Assembly (NCBI GenBank): GCA_037178675.1
Contig: JAYMGJ010000306.1
Location: 1 to 50,566, forward strand
Source of the DNA: Scleroderma bovista
Taxonomy: Eukaryota; Basidiomycota; Agaricomycetes; Boletales; Sclerodermataceae
Length of the DNA stretch: 50,566 nt
Direction of reading: 5' to 3'
The position numbers and the translations under genes were made by a program. Below the pieces are notes generated by a model, which was not told the DNA's origin, ran no database searches, and was given only the letters and a program-made list of their open reading frames with translations. Positions 1 to 12,272 of the stretch are shown one piece after another (within the stretch, counting starts at the first letter, position 1; each line of letters opens with the position of its first letter).

Positions 1-600
1 GGTAGGGGAACCACCACAGTTGGCAAATCAAGTTCCCAGCAAACCAGTACTAGTATATTGACTAATTACAATATCTACTACAGAAACCTAAGTAAAATCC
101 CTGTAGTCGCAGTCGCCTCCATCGTCATCATCATCAATGTGGTGTCTTGCTGGCTGCCAGCCATCCTCCGAGATCCTTGTCGTCATGGTGGCAGTCGACG
201 ACAACGACGTGGTATTGCTGGCTGCCTCGTTGCTGTGGCTCTTGCTGCCAGCCATCCTCGTCATCGTCATGGTGGCACTGGATGCCAGTCCTTGTTGTCG
301 ACATGATGTCTTGCTGCCTGCCAGCCATCCTCATCATTGCCATGGTGGCTCTTGCTGCCTCCCGTCATCATTGTTGTTGTTGTCACTGAGGTGGCACTGG
401 CTGCCGGTCGTTGATGTCAATGTGGTGGTGGGATGCTGGGTTACCAGCTGTCCTTGTCATTGTTGTCACAGTGGGAGTCGTCATTATTGACATGATGTCG
501 TGGTGGCTACCAGCCATTGCCATCCTAGTTGTGGAGGCACTGGCTGCCAGCCGTCCTCGTCTCTGCAGCCAGTCATCATTGTTGATTGACTGTAAAGGAA
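1..600. repeat. Degenerate low-complexity CTG/GTC-rich tract
   Basis: Short words such as GCCAGCCATCCTC, GTCATCGTCATGGTGG and TTGTTGTTG recur irregularly. Several overlapping reading frames stay open simply because the repeat lacks stops, and their translations are monotonous (Cys/Leu/Ala/Trp-rich or His/Asp-rich). The style matches the tract at 39,850-40,720, suggesting copies of one dispersed repeat. No credible protein is encoded. Confidence 0.6.
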
Positions 601-1021
601 TATAAAAAAGAAAAACTCACTGATTGTACGTCGACATGGTGGTGGTGGCTCAGGCTGCGAGTTGACGATTGTCGCCATCTTGGTGTATTGTAGGTGAAGG
701 GTCACCTAACTGTAATATCAAATGTAAGTAAAGAAATGGAAAAAGGAAGACTCACCAAAGAGCAGCTGTGGTGCAATGCATGGCGATATTGAGGCACTTC
801 TGAAAATGGCTCACAAAACTAATAATGGCAACAATATTACAACCGAGACACATGTACAACATGTACAATGTATATGTCATAATTGGTTCATATCTACGAA
901 AAAGCTCATGATTCAAATCCGCATGCCTTCAATCCAGTTTGACAGCAAGAAGTCTACCTGTGACACATTTAAATGTGGTCCCTTGATATCCGGTTAGTCC
1001 CCAACCTAACAAAAACAGCAT
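601..1021. other. Spacer without recognisable gene
   Basis: Unique-looking AT-richer DNA between the low-complexity tract and the first gene remnant. A short frame at 776-997 has no recognisable features. An A-rich run followed by ACTCAC near 610 resembles similar junctions at about 40,115, which supports a shared repeat edge. Confidence 0.4.
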
Positions 1022-1540
1022 TTACTTATCGCACTCACCATCCTCGTCCTGGGAAAACATTGATATGTTCACATCTGGAGATTGGGGTGAATGTCCGTGG
1101 CCATTGAATGCAGCTCTTATCCTACTGATGCTGAGATCGGCATCATCCACTAACTCTGCAAACTTCTTCGCCTTGAACTGATGCAATTTGCATAGTGACT
1201 TGTTCTCCCAGTTCAAGCACTCTGCGAGAAGCTTCTGGGCATGACAGACATCCCGTCTGGTGCACGCAATTTCCAATAACAAGGTGGCTTCCTGATCCTC
1301 TGTATTCGCATGGTAACTCTGTGGCTTGTAAGATCATTCAACCAATGACTTTGGGAAATTACTCACTCTTTCTTTGAAATCCTGGGAGATATGATACACC
1401 TCTGGAACAAGGCTACCACACCTAGACTGGGCGAAATCTGAACCATCCGCACAACGGAACCCAGAGGGGAGCATTTTGTAGTCCATATGGAAATTGTTGT
1501 TGATCAGTGTTGTCTGGACATAGTGAGTTCCAACCAACAT
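1022..1540 (-). CDS. Unknown fungal gene remnant, two exons
   Basis: Two coding-like blocks on the minus strand join in frame across a 48-nt intron at 1,319-1,366 (GTGAGT donor, CAG acceptor). The upstream block ends ...HISQDFKER and the downstream block continues SYHANTEDQEATLLL. Together they give about 155 residues, rich in Cys and charged residues, ending ...DEDGECDK. I do not recognise the family. It starts about 30 bp from, and divergent to, the Plavaka transposase start. The Met at 1,540 is an arbitrary choice; an upstream Met at 1,585 would overlap the Plavaka start. It may be a fragment of a larger gene or a transposon passenger. Confidence 0.4.
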
Positions 1541-1569
1541 ACGGAAATAGCCATGCAGAGCACATTTTG

Positions 1570-4500
1570 ATGCCTCGCTGTCCAAACTGTGGATGAGGGG
1601 GGTTCAAAGATCATGTCGCAGTTGCCAAGCACATGAGCCAACCTCGTTCTGGCTGTAATTCCTGGCTCGATGACCTTGTCCGCATACAGGAACACCTTCC
1701 TCGGCCCCACACTTCTGACTTGGACGACATGCAGGAAGATGAAGCCTATGCTATCCATCTGCACCCAGATGCTGGCGAGTCTTCGACATGGATGTGGAAG
1801 TTGGAGGTGTAGAATCTGGAGTTGACGTTGAGTATTTTCTGCATGCTGCTCGTGTATATGATGGTGGTCTTACCTTTATGGATCAATTCGAAACAGACCC
1901 GTTCAGTGCTCTGAGGAAGACAAACCTCTACTATCCCTTCACTTCCTGACAGGACTGGGAATTAGGTTCCTGGCTTTTGAGGTCTGGTCTTAGTCTTGTT
2001 GCTATTGATAAGTTTCTATCGCTTGAACTGGTAGATTAACCACGCTGCCTGTCTGCACAATTCTAAGCATCATTCAGGTTAAAGATCTCCCCCTTTCTGT
2101 TACGACCATGCCAAACTCCAGGTCTTATCCAGTCACTCCGGTCGCATCACAGCTCTACAGCCAACTCCGGTCACTCAGCACTTACTCCGGTTGCGCTTGT
2201 GCAGATAACCCTCCGTTAAGTATGACCCTCGGTCTATGCTCCATTTGCTTGTTACCACACTTCGCTGTTTACCCTGTCTTGACATGAGTTCTCCGTGAAC
2301 TCGATATATCCTATACCTTGTAGCATTTTCACCAGACCTGGTTTATTTTACTTGGTCCTGACTTTATTTTCACCGGACCTGATCTAGTCCTAACTCCAGT
2401 CGTCCCTTGTCCGCTATTAGGTTGTTTACTTGTCACCGTATGTACTCGACCCTAGTTTCTACTTAGTATAAGTACCCTCTAGTTTACCTTGTACACCTCA
2501 GTCTGAAATCATCTAAGTCACTACTCCTGTCCCCTTGTCTGTCTCCGTCTCCGTCTCCATCTGACCAGAACCTACGCAAGGGATCAATGCTTGTTGTCCT
2601 TGTCATTGAATCCAATCAGTTGCAACTCCAGCCTGGGCTAACCCCTGCCCAAACCTCTGACCTCTGTTCTCGCCCGCTTTTGTCCGGACTTGACTGGACC
2701 CCCTACCAGAGTAGAACCGGACTTGACAGTTTCCTTCAAAACAGTGAAAGAGCTTCGTGGATGGGCTGAATTGTTACCATCAGGTCCACACTGGCAGTCA
2801 ATGGTAATCCCCACCTCATTCCCCACCAAGTCGCCGGTAGTCTTGTATTGGCATGATCCCCTAGAATGCATTGCTACTATCAACAATCCTCTCCTTTGCG
2901 GATTGGTTGACTTTGTCCCTCACAAAGAGTATTCATTGCCCGCTATGCGTCGGAGGTACTTGGAGTGGATAACTGGTGACAATGCATGGAATATGCAGGT
3001 AGGTCACTTTATTTCATGGGTTATCTCAGGTGTCAACAATTGTCATAGTCTCAGCTCCTCAAGGGTGCAACACTCTTGGGGACTATTCTTTCATCAGACA
3101 AGACCAATATATCAGCCATGACCAGTGACCGCGTTGCTCATCCCCTCCTCATTGGCATTGCCAATATCAAGATGTCGACTCGCCTCAAACTTTCATCAAA
3201 TAATTCATTCATGCTTACAGCCTTGCTCCCAGTTCCAAAGTTTATCCATGAGAAGAAGCGCATGTGTGGCATCCTCGAAGACAGACTCATCCAACAGTGC
3301 TTGGACATCGTCCTCGAATCAGTCAAGACCACCACACGTCTTGGCATCATGATGTCGGATCCTGACAGTCATAATCATTACTGTTTTACTCCACTCGCTG
3401 GATATATCTATATCGCAGACACTCCAGAAGCTGCTATGCTTGCAACAGTAGGGGGGCAAGACTTCCCCGGTTACCATGGCCATTTATAAGCAATTCAGTG
3501 ATCCTTTCCAACACGAACCACACACTGGGTCTATGACTCTTGCACAACTTTGCATCATCAAGTTGAGAGCGGATCCACAGGACATTGAAGCATTCTTTCG
3601 GGAGGCCCAGAAATTCTGTCTGAATGGCGTGTATGAGCCATTCTGGAGGAACATTCTCTTGTCATGCCCTAGTCGTTTCCTCACTCCTGAGGTACTCCAT
3701 TATTTACACAAAATGTTTTGGGACCACAACGTGAAGTGGTGTGTACATGCCATTGGTAGTTCTGAGCTGGACTTCCGATTTTCTGTTCTGCAGCCTGTTG
3801 CAGGATTCTGACATTTCAAAAGCGGCATCTCAAAACTCAAACAAGTTACCAGTTCTGTCCACCGAGATGTCCAACACTATCTCATCGGTGTCATTGCAGG
3901 AGTACCGCCATCGGATTTTGTTGTTGCACTGCAGTCACTCATGGACTTTCGCTATCGCGCTCAGGCCTATGTCATGGATGAAGATGACCTCGATAAACTG
4001 GAATGTTCCCTTGCCAATTTTCATAAGCACAAGGATTCCATCCTTGCAGCAAATGCAAGACAGGGGAAAGGAAACCAGCTGATTGACAACTGGTACATTC
4101 CAAAGCTAGAGCTTATGCAAAACATCGCCCCCTCCATACATCACAGTGGTGTTGCCATCCAATGGACAGCAGACATTACTGAACATGCTCACATCACAGA
4201 AATCAAGGATCCAGCCCAGCAATGCAACAACAATAACTATGATCCCCAAATCTGTCGACACCTCAACAGGAAGGAGAAACTGCATCACTTTGATCTTGCC
4301 ACAAGATTCCGCCAGTTAGCCCTTGACGCCAGTGCAAAAGAAGCATTTTCTGCTGGCACGGAGGACGAGGAGGATAGTGACAATGACCAGGAGAGTGGGG
4401 CTGAGTTGGAGAATGACAAGCTCAGCATCTCATTTGTGGCTCTTTCTAGACCTCTTACTGATTACTGCTATTGCCAAGCTCCTCACCACTTCTCCCAGTA

Positions 4501-5308
4501 CTGCTCCCACCCCTTTGCGTTCGTTTTCAGTTGGCTTGACCGCTTTTCATCTTACTTTGAAGCCATCAGTTTGACGCATGTCTGTCCAAGAAGCCACAGA
4601 CATGTTTCAACTCCCTGATCTTCCTGCTGCCCTTTCACACTTTGTTGCTTTTGAGAAAGACCATGGTCCTAGCATGCTGAGCCCTGTTGGTGGACACTGC
4701 AGAACTGCAGGGACAGTTCTTCCTTTTGATGAACTTCAAGTTTGGTTCAAGCTTTGTATACAAGGGCACGATTTCCACAGAAGGGATCAGTTACTTCCAG
4801 CCCAGATGCTGTTCTGCACCCCCCCATCAACATCTTGGCCCTTTGGCCAATATGACACTGCCCTTGCAGCTACCACCCCAAATTCTGTGTGGCCAGACAC
4901 CGGTCTTCACAGTATGTGTCAATCACATTCAGTGTATTACATGACTGCAACCTCCTGACCCCAGGGCACACTGTCATTCAACTTTGATTATTAATGCACC
5001 CCATCCCAAAAAGAAATTGCCATGACCAACTGTACAACCACTTTCTAACATATGTTGAATGCTTTGATATGATACAAGACAACGTAGAAACAGGTATGCC
5101 AATTTTGAGGAGGGCGACATGTGCAAATGGCAAACGTCTTGGGGACATTATACCCATATCACAACTTCATTCATACATCAATCTTATTCCTCGTTTTGGT
5201 GCTGTGGCGGACGTGCACTTGATGGAGTTTAACAGTCTTGAACACTCCCGAGAGTTTTTTCTTAACAAATATTTTGACAAGAATACTATGTTTGCTCTGC
5301 AATGTTAA
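1570..5308 (+). pseudogene. Plavaka-type (CACTA superfamily) transposase, decayed
   Basis: The start MPRCPNCG followed by VAKHMSQPRSGC is the N-terminal zinc-finger-like region of Plavaka transposases. Later blocks match the family in order: YYPF...DWELGSWLLRSGLS near 1,930-2,000, LLPSGPHW near 2,770, the core with SSDKTN, LIGIANIKM and MSDPDSHNHYCFTPLAGYI (3,076-3,480), WDHNVKWC and FRFSVLQP (3,720-3,800), GKGNQLIDNWYIPKLELMQ (about 4,065) and TADITEHAHITEIKDPA (about 4,170), then C-terminal PRFGAVADVHLMEFNS and FFLNKYFDK (to 5,308). An intron lies at 2,999-3,048. Damage: in-frame TGA at 1,594, 3,809 and probably 4,572; frameshifts near 1,785, in the poly-G at 3,451-3,456, and near 4,450; and a 675-bp insertion at 2,036-2,710. 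Terminal inverted repeats were not located. It is not functional. Confidence 0.85.
2036..2710. mobile_element. 675-bp insertion in Plavaka, 5-bp target duplication
   Basis: GTAGA occurs at 2,031-2,035 and again at 2,711-2,715. Removing the segment plus one GTAGA copy restores an in-frame Plavaka protein (SLELV joined to EPDLTVSF), so the insertion boundary is clear. The insert begins TTAACCACG and ends CTACCAGA, holds no long ORF, and has recurring TCCGGTC/CACCGGACCTG-like words. A 5-bp duplication suits a solo LTR, but the ends are not TG...CA, so its class is uncertain. Confidence 0.7.
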
Positions 5309-7779
5309 TTAAGGTAGTTACACGGACAATGCATAATGTTAACCAAGTCTCTGTAACTGGAATGGATGGAGTGACACATCTGGCAGAAAAACTCCCATCA
5401 AACACTGAGACTTCTCACGAATTATTGACCCTGATTGTCAGGATAATGGCTCATCCACAAAAGTTCTCCACTTTGGACTCAATATATAAGTCCATAGGTT
5501 CCTTACTGCCACCAAGGAACGGTTGCACTGTCCAGATGATGGCCAGACTTACTGCACAAGAACTTGAGGGTTCCATCGTCCACAAATTATGCAGCAATGG
5601 TGGACCTAAATTCGCCCTCGGTTTCCTCATCAATGTCATCTTTGCCACCTGCAGGCAGCAAAGTATGCCAAACATCAGTGAACTCACCGTTCCTTTGAAG
5701 ACGATCCATGTTTGGGACAGGCACCTTTGAGCGAAGTTCACTGGCTACCTAGAATCCAGCGAAGTGTCGCTATATGATTCCAAAATGGAGAGCTGGAATT
5801 GGGTTTTTGACCCAGGGAAGGTGAAAGAGGTGGGCGGCAGTACTGATGGCACTCCCCTCCACCAAGAAAAAGAGTTTACGCATTTCCTCAATACCATCAC
5901 TATGGCTGTCAAACAGAAATCACATACCTCCACAACCAAGTTGGAATTGAGTAAAAGTTTCACTGCCCATCGATGTTGGATGGCTGATTGGTTGGATCAT
6001 ATAATGTCCAGCACTTATCGTTATGAGCATAAACCCGACCTTGTTCTCCTAGAAAACGAGCTCCTACCCTGCGATGAGATATTGTGGAAGAGTCCCAAGG
6101 CTCTTGCCAAGCTTACAAGGGAGTTGTTCACTCCCACAGCTCACATAGCCAGAACTTTGGACACCAAGGTGTATCTCATCATGATTGAGCAACCTTGGAG
6201 AAGGTTTGTCCTCGCTCTTTCGTTTTCCAGACTTGAACTTCATCTTCATTACTATGATTGTTCTGGGGGATCCATATCCCCACCTTTCCACCTCCAATGT
6301 GATCCGCAAGAATTCCTATTCATTCTGACCTGTGTTGTCTTCGGCCCTCGCTCTTGTATTGGGTTTGACGATACTATCGACATCATTGCTCAAGTCCCAG
6401 TCCCCTCCCTGCTTTCGGTGCCCTCTTTGACAACCATTGCCTCAATGAACCACATCCCTGTTGCATCTCTATCACCACTCTCTACCCAAGAGATCTGTGG
6501 CACAATCCGAGTCAAGGGCGATGTATACGAAGTCTTGGGTATTCTTTTTTCTAGTACAGGGTTCATTGGAAGAGGGACCATCTGCTATCTGGTGAGGCAC
6601 AACAGTAGGATCTACGTTATCAAGGATCACTGGGTTGCAGGAGATCCTTCACATGAAACAAACATGTTGTTGCGGGTTCAAGGCATTAAGGGGGTGCCAT
6701 CTCTTGTTGACTACTGGCAGGTTGAGGTCGTGGATGGTGTTATTGAGAAGATGGAGAGATATCGAGAGGTGCATTTTAGAAGCAAGATGAAGACCGTCCG
6801 CACTCATGTTCACATGGTAATGACCCCTGTGTCCACTGACACATTTCACTTTGAGGAAGGAACTGGTCATCGCTATCTGGGGAATTCTCAGAAGTTAGTA
6901 TGACTCTTTTGTTCTCACTCGTTGCAGTTGTCAATGTCACTCATAATTTCATAGTTCAGCAAGAGGCAGTCAAGGAGAGACATCTCCTCCATCATGATTG
7001 TAGTGTTAACAATATGTAGGAGGCACAGTAAGTCAATACCAATCCCTCAAATTCCCTGCCTGACAACCATTTCAGGGCACGATCCCTTTTATTTCAATAA
7101 ATCTATTGCATCAAATTAACGATGCTCTGTCAGCATCGGGAAGGCCACTTGCTAGCATTCGTAAGATCACCCCTGCCAGTCTACTTCAATTACCTGCATG
7201 CAGTTCCAGCAAAATTTCTCTGTCTGCCACACCTATGCTGATGACATCGAGTCTCTCTTCTACACCTTCGTTTGGATCATCATCCGTTACAATGGACCCT
7301 TTGGGCAGGAGTGTCCCAATTCAACGACCTTCACATACAATAGGTCTATACTCTCGGCGTGGACAGAACAGGCTCTAGACGACTTGAGCCATGCTTTGGA
7401 CTCAAAAATCACTTTTTTGGTCGACCCTAAAGCACTGCTACTTCAATGCAAAATATCCCCTTACTTCACCGACCTCTTTGATCTCGCGGACAGCTGGAGA
7501 AGACTTCATGGCAAAGCATACTACACCGGTATCAGTGTTGGATTCGATGATGTCACAGCTGTCCTTGATGAGTTCATTGCAACAATGCCTGACGACAAGA
7601 AATCACCTGAGTTTGAAGCCGCCACCTTACAGCTCCAGGAGGATTCTGTTGCTGTTGCTCAGATTTATTTGTCGTGGAGGCCTACTCAGGCTGATGGTGA
7701 GATGCCTCTGAAGCGCCTTCATGATGACGTCCACAGTATGGATAATGCACCACTCCCTTATAAACAGTTCAAAAAGTAG
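5302..7779 (+). pseudogene. FunK1-type fungal protein kinase, decayed
   Basis: The long frame at 5,764-6,903 carries the fungal-type kinase pattern: a hydrophobic lobe with PFHLQCDPQEFLFILTCVVFG, then GRGTICYLV, and an ATP-lysine-like VIKDHW near 6,620. A catalytic-loop equivalent, LLHHDCSVNN, lies at about 6,990-7,011, followed at once by TAG. After a probable intron the frame resumes with GTIPFISINLL (about 7,077-7,110). The conserved tail HTYADDIESLFYTFVWI and a Glu/Asp-rich C-terminus run to 7,779. In frame with the main block, 5,302-5,727 codes an N-terminal region broken by TGA at 5,728. The stretch that should hold the DFG-equivalent between catalytic loop and GTIPF is missing, and a frame change occurs near 7,160-7,200. 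FunK1 kinases are Ser/Thr-kinase-like proteins expanded in mushrooms; this copy should be dead. Confidence 0.8.
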
Positions 7780-8227
7780 TGATCTTCGGCACACGTACAT
7801 TGTATCAATTTTTCATTCTGTACTTACATATTGAACACGTGCTCATGTTGTGTAGTGTACATACAGGCACAAATTGCACACTTTGCTCTTGCCAACTTGT
7901 GCAATGGTCGTTTCTCATGGCTTCCCCAAGAAAGACTGGCAAGAAGTCCAAGGCCAGGGACCACCACCTCAAAGAGCAGGCTACTGCAACAAAGAAGGCG
8001 AGAGCTGATGAGCTATCAGAGCCTCGTTGTAGCTCAAGATCTGGTGCGGGCTCTGGTGGAAAAGCATTGCAACTTGAGAAGATTGGTGCTGCCCTGGAGG
8101 CACCATCCTGATTTCCAAAGACTACCACTACTCTCCCCAATGGTTCTTCGACCAATCCACTTGCTCCGGTGCCAGCGAAGAAAGGGCATAAGAAGAAGTT
8201 ACCCGCTCAGGTGAGCACACATCAGGA

Positions 8228-8420
8228 AAAACTGGTAATGCAATATATCAATATATACCACTATATATCACTATATATCACTATTATTGCCCTTTGTCAC
8301 ACAAAGTGCAATATTTGCATTATGGCATCTATACCATACCCCCCTTATCTATAGTGCACTATAGCAATATATAGCAACATCTAGCAACATATAGCAGCAT
8401 ATAGTACACATATAGTACAT
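8228..8420. repeat. TA-rich simple repeat inside intron 1
   Basis: Irregular reiterations of CTATATATCA and ATATAGCAACAT lie within the first intron of the DUF6532 pseudogene. No gene is apparent. Confidence 0.7.
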
Positions 8421-8589
8421 ATATAGAGAAAAAGAATCAACTAAATGTCACTTATAGTGACTGTCTTAGTATATCTTTTTCCTTGTACTTGTTGCTTAAA
8501 CAAATCATACCTATTGTGTAGCAGCTCAAATTGAAGAGTGAAATGTGAGGATGATAAAATGGATGTTGACATATGTTTTGGTTACTGAA

Positions 8590-8830
8590 CATTTTTGGTA
8601 ATCAAACACTACATACTACACTTTTTACTACACTTTTTTGGTACACTTTTACTACATTTTTACTATACTTTACTACACTTTTGACTACACTTTTTGGTAC
8701 ACTTTTACTACACTTTTACTACGCTTTTTGGTACACTTTTACTACACTTTTACTACACATTTTTGGTACACTTTCACTACCCTTTTAATACACTTTTTAC
8801 TACACTTTTACTACACTTTTTGGTACATTT
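8590..8830. repeat. Minisatellite of TTTTACTACAC / TTTTTGGTACAC
   Basis: Tandem short words combine into a higher-order unit of roughly 35 bp (CTTTTTGGTACAC followed by two TTTTACTACAC). The Phe/Tyr/Thr-rich frames here are only repeat translations. Confidence 0.8.
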
Positions 8831-8837
8831 TCACTAC

Positions 8838-9083
8838 AGTAGTTATGACTAGGTTAAGATTGGTAGTCATGATTAGGTTAAGTTGGGTAGTACTGATTAG
8901 GTTAAGATTGGTAGTCATGACTAGGTTAAGTTTGGTAGTCGTGAGTAGGTTAAGATTGGTAGTCATGACTAGGTTAAGATTGGTAGTCATGATTACGTTA
9001 AGTTTGGTAGTGCTGATTAGGTTAAGATTGGTAGTCATGACTAGGTTAGGATTGGTAGTCATGATTAGGTTAAGTTTGATTTA
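8838..9083. repeat. 24-bp tandem repeat, about ten copies
   Basis: The unit is GTAGTCATGACTAGGTTAAG plus ATTG, with single-base variants between copies. Because 24 is divisible by 3, it yields a periodic eight-residue open frame on both strands. This is a repeat effect, not a gene. Confidence 0.9.
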
Positions 9084-11270
9084 GTACCGTAGCCATGACT
9101 AGGTTAAGCACCATAGTCATGACTTGGTAAATTTATATCGTCATTTGTGCAATACATGGTGATAAATATCTACTATAGTGTCCCATGCACATAAATAGTA
9201 CCATGTTTCAATCCATAGCATCTATGGCATTACCAGTTTTTCCTGATGCATACCTCTTCCTTTGAGTACACTAACGGGTTGTCACAGATGCCTCCACCAC
9301 CTTACAGTAGTCAACACGACCAGTCTGTACCTGCGACCCAATTTTCCCATTCACCGATATTTTTGTCTTCCTCTTCGGTTCTCTTGAATAACAAGCACAT
9401 GCAGTTTGCGCATGGCCCCTCAGTGTACTATAATTCTGGCCCTCACGACTGATTTGGCTTCAACCCTTCAGCCCCAATCGTTCCCCCTGGCACAGAACCC
9501 AATCTTCAGGCCTTAAACAATCCTTACATTGCAGCAGCTCGTGCTTCGAAATCTAACCCTGTGTCCTCCCATGTCCCTTTCTATTTTGGCTCTCAGTCGT
9601 CCAACCAAGCTGGACCTGATATATGTACTAACCCCACACTCCTGTAATTGACCCAGCATTAGAAGCTATCTCAAAGACTGCCAGTAACCACCCATCCATG
9701 GGCTGTGATACTTTTGAGGACATCGGAGAGGGCAGGACAGATGACGATAGGGAGGACAATAGTGGTCAATCAGATGAGAACGAAGAAGAAGCACACAACC
9801 ACCATCACAGTGTCCCCCAAAGTAAGTTTAAAGTATTGACTAGTTTGTTACTCAACAAAGGATCCAGGATCTCAGTCCCATAGTCATGCTCAGACCACCT
9901 TACCTTTGGACCACGAGTTTGAATATTCACGCGATGAGGACGATGAGGCTGCTGAACATATAGTCCGAGATCAAATGGTGAGTTTTTATTTTATTTTCTT
10001 AGTGTGCTGTCCGCCTCAGTTTCCCTCAGGGTACCTCAGATGTTCTTGCTCAGCACCACAAGAAAAATGGGCAACCTCGCGTCCCTGATCCAGATGTTCT
10101 CAATACTATTCGCACAGCCACCGGGTCTCAAATTGCAAGGGATGACTCTAACGCAGATGAACGTACTCACGCCCCTCGAAATTCTTTGAAACAGAAGGGC
10201 CAACCTGCAAAACCCTATCAGTTAAGTTACTATGGTCCGATGTGGAGAGACTGCCTCGAGGAGGCCAAACTTGAGTGCTGTGTTACTCATCTGCTGGATA
10301 ACCCATTTCTGTCAAAGTTGAACAATTTACGTGGCTCTATTACTGAGGTGCTGGCCACTGTTGTTGTGGAACATGGCAATCGTGGGGAGCGAGTTGAGCA
10401 AGGTGCGTGTATTCGTAGCCTGTTGTCATTGCTAATGATGTTACAGGTCAATGGCCCAAAAACAAAGTACATATGGCAAAGCTGGTAAGTATCCCACTTT
10501 TGTCCTGCCTTGTGCTAACCATACCACCTGTGTCAAGCTCCTGGATGATATGTCGACTTGGTGAGGGGAGCTCAAGAAGATCGCCATGTCTATTGCACAT
10601 TCATTCTATAAGCTTCAGTGCTACTCGAGCGGTGAGGATGACCCAACTGCATATGTTGAAAGAACGGCTGCTGCACTGTTAAAAAAGTCGATGTTTTTAA
10701 GAGATGGTTTCGATGAAAATGTAAGTCGACCCACAACTGTGAATGATGCTGACTTTTTCTTCAGGGTAAAACAAGAAACTTTGCCCATCCCGCTCTCAAA
10801 CAGCTCATCATCGACTTCTTCTACACAGGCACCTATTGTATCACACAACAACACGCTGATGTTTTCTGCCACCGCATTCCTTTTCAGTGTCTTGCCCTAG
10901 CTAGCACTGCGGTAACTTTCGGATGTTTTATGCTGGTTCACATGCTAACCACAGTCATTTAGTTCAATTGTGTCCTTGACAGCCTTGTGAAGGATGGTAG
11001 AGGCAAGCAAATGCCACTTTTCTCGGGGAAGAACGAACTTGGTACCATTTATTCAAGTATCCTGGGACTTATCGAGAAAACAGCAAAGGACTTGTATCAT
11101 GGCCCGTGACTTCAGTCACAACTTGTGGAGTGGGCGCAAGATGCCTGGTACGTCTGCAGTCCAGCAGCAAAACAGGTTAATTTTAAATTATATATTTGTA
11201 CAGGAGGGTGGCACAAGCTGTGGATATTGATATCGAGAGGCACAACCATTTGGAGATTGAGCTGGACTAA

Positions 11271-12272
11271 TATGTTGATCACATGCTTGTTTAAATACAT
11301 CATAATTGATTGTTGAGCTTTTTGTTTTGCAATATTCATCAAGCTGTGTACAACATAATAAGGAGATGACATTAGCCACAGTCCTGTCATCTGAAGGAAA
11401 CTTGCCAGGGTCTTGAGTATTTGACAGTGCTGGCCAGCCACCCACAGTAACTTACAGTAAATGCAGATGTTGCACAATGTTGTCAAGCCTGGACCAAACT
11501 ATGGGGCTATGCAGCTGTCCAGTGTTGTCCAGCACTGCACAACTTGTTGCCAGTTTACTGATGTGTGCTGTATGTCTCCACCACTTCAGGATCTGGTGCT
11601 CAGTCCTTAGAATGGTATTTGAGTCACTGTCTGTCTGGGGATGTTGCTAGGCAGGTGAGTGAATGCAGTTTGAAGTCATTTTAACACTTTCCTCATGGGT
11701 ATTGTTCTGTAACTCATCTTTGGGGATGCTTGAGATAGACACCCTCAGTGTTGAGGCCACCTCCAACAACACTGAACACGGATGGTGGATGGCAGATACC
11801 ATTGCGGGTGCCATTGCGGGCGTAGCCATGGATATGACCATTCCGAATCTAAAAACAGTATATATTCAGACTAGAGTAAATTGAAATTCCAATCTAAAGC
11901 CTGAGTCTTCTTGCCCTATAGTTCTTCCTGTGTGTCTAAGCTTGCCCAGCTGTACTTCAGCCTGTCTCACTTCTATCACGCATGATCCCATGCTTGTTGC
12001 ATCCTGCACTCATTATCTTAACACTCAGTTGGCTTGCAGACAAATAAAACTCTTAGTTCGAATTTTGATGGCTCTCATCCTCCTGCATATGCATTATACT
12101 ATATTAGGATTTTGACAAGTTTTTGACACCCTACTTTACCCCCCCGAGTTATAACCATGTTAAAAACTAGTTAATAACATGTAAAAAACTAGGGTAGTTA
12201 AAAACATCAGAGTTTTTCATGGAGCACTAGACAGCAACCACCACCTCAGGCACCTCTTTTCAGCACCAATAG
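11271..12272. other. About 1 kb with no convincing gene
   Basis: Only short unsupported frames are present (for example 11,663-11,884). The only structure seen is local: two near copies of TAAAAAACTAG/TTAAAAACTAG around 12,160-12,205, and GGTGCCATTGCGGG repeated near 11,805. Confidence 0.5.

Larger units (their letters stand above)
7917..11270 (+). pseudogene. DUF6532 domain protein, nine-exon pseudogene
   Basis: Exon 1 (7,917-8,210) encodes a basic N-terminus starting MASPRKTGKKSKARDHH, with NPLAPVPAKKGHKKKLPAQ. Exon 2 (from 9,288) is Pro/Ser-rich, then acidic. Later exons carry the DUF6532 pattern: YYGPMWRDCLEEAKLE (10,030-10,402), WPKNK and KL|LDDMSTW (10,447-10,484, from 10,538), LLKKSMFLRDGFDEN, then GKTRNFAHPALKQLIIDFFY (10,765-10,911) and FNCVLDSL...YSSILGLIEK (10,963-11,147). 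The last exon ends at TAA 11,268-11,270. Introns at 9,978-10,029, 10,403-10,446, 10,485-10,537, 10,721-10,764, 10,912-10,962 and 11,148-11,203 keep phase and canonical sites. In-frame TGA codons lie at 8,109, 9,450, 10,562 and 11,107, with a frameshift near 9,640. The function of the family is unknown; this copy cannot make a full protein. Confidence 0.85.

Noticed and set aside
1504..1764. 86-residue minus-strand frame
   Set aside because: Antisense to the N-terminus of the Plavaka transposase, which has recognisable family motifs.
8838..9083. Telomere-like repeat (AGGTTAAG words)
   Set aside because: The period is 24 bp with variable interior and no TTAGGG tandem run, so it is an ordinary minisatellite.
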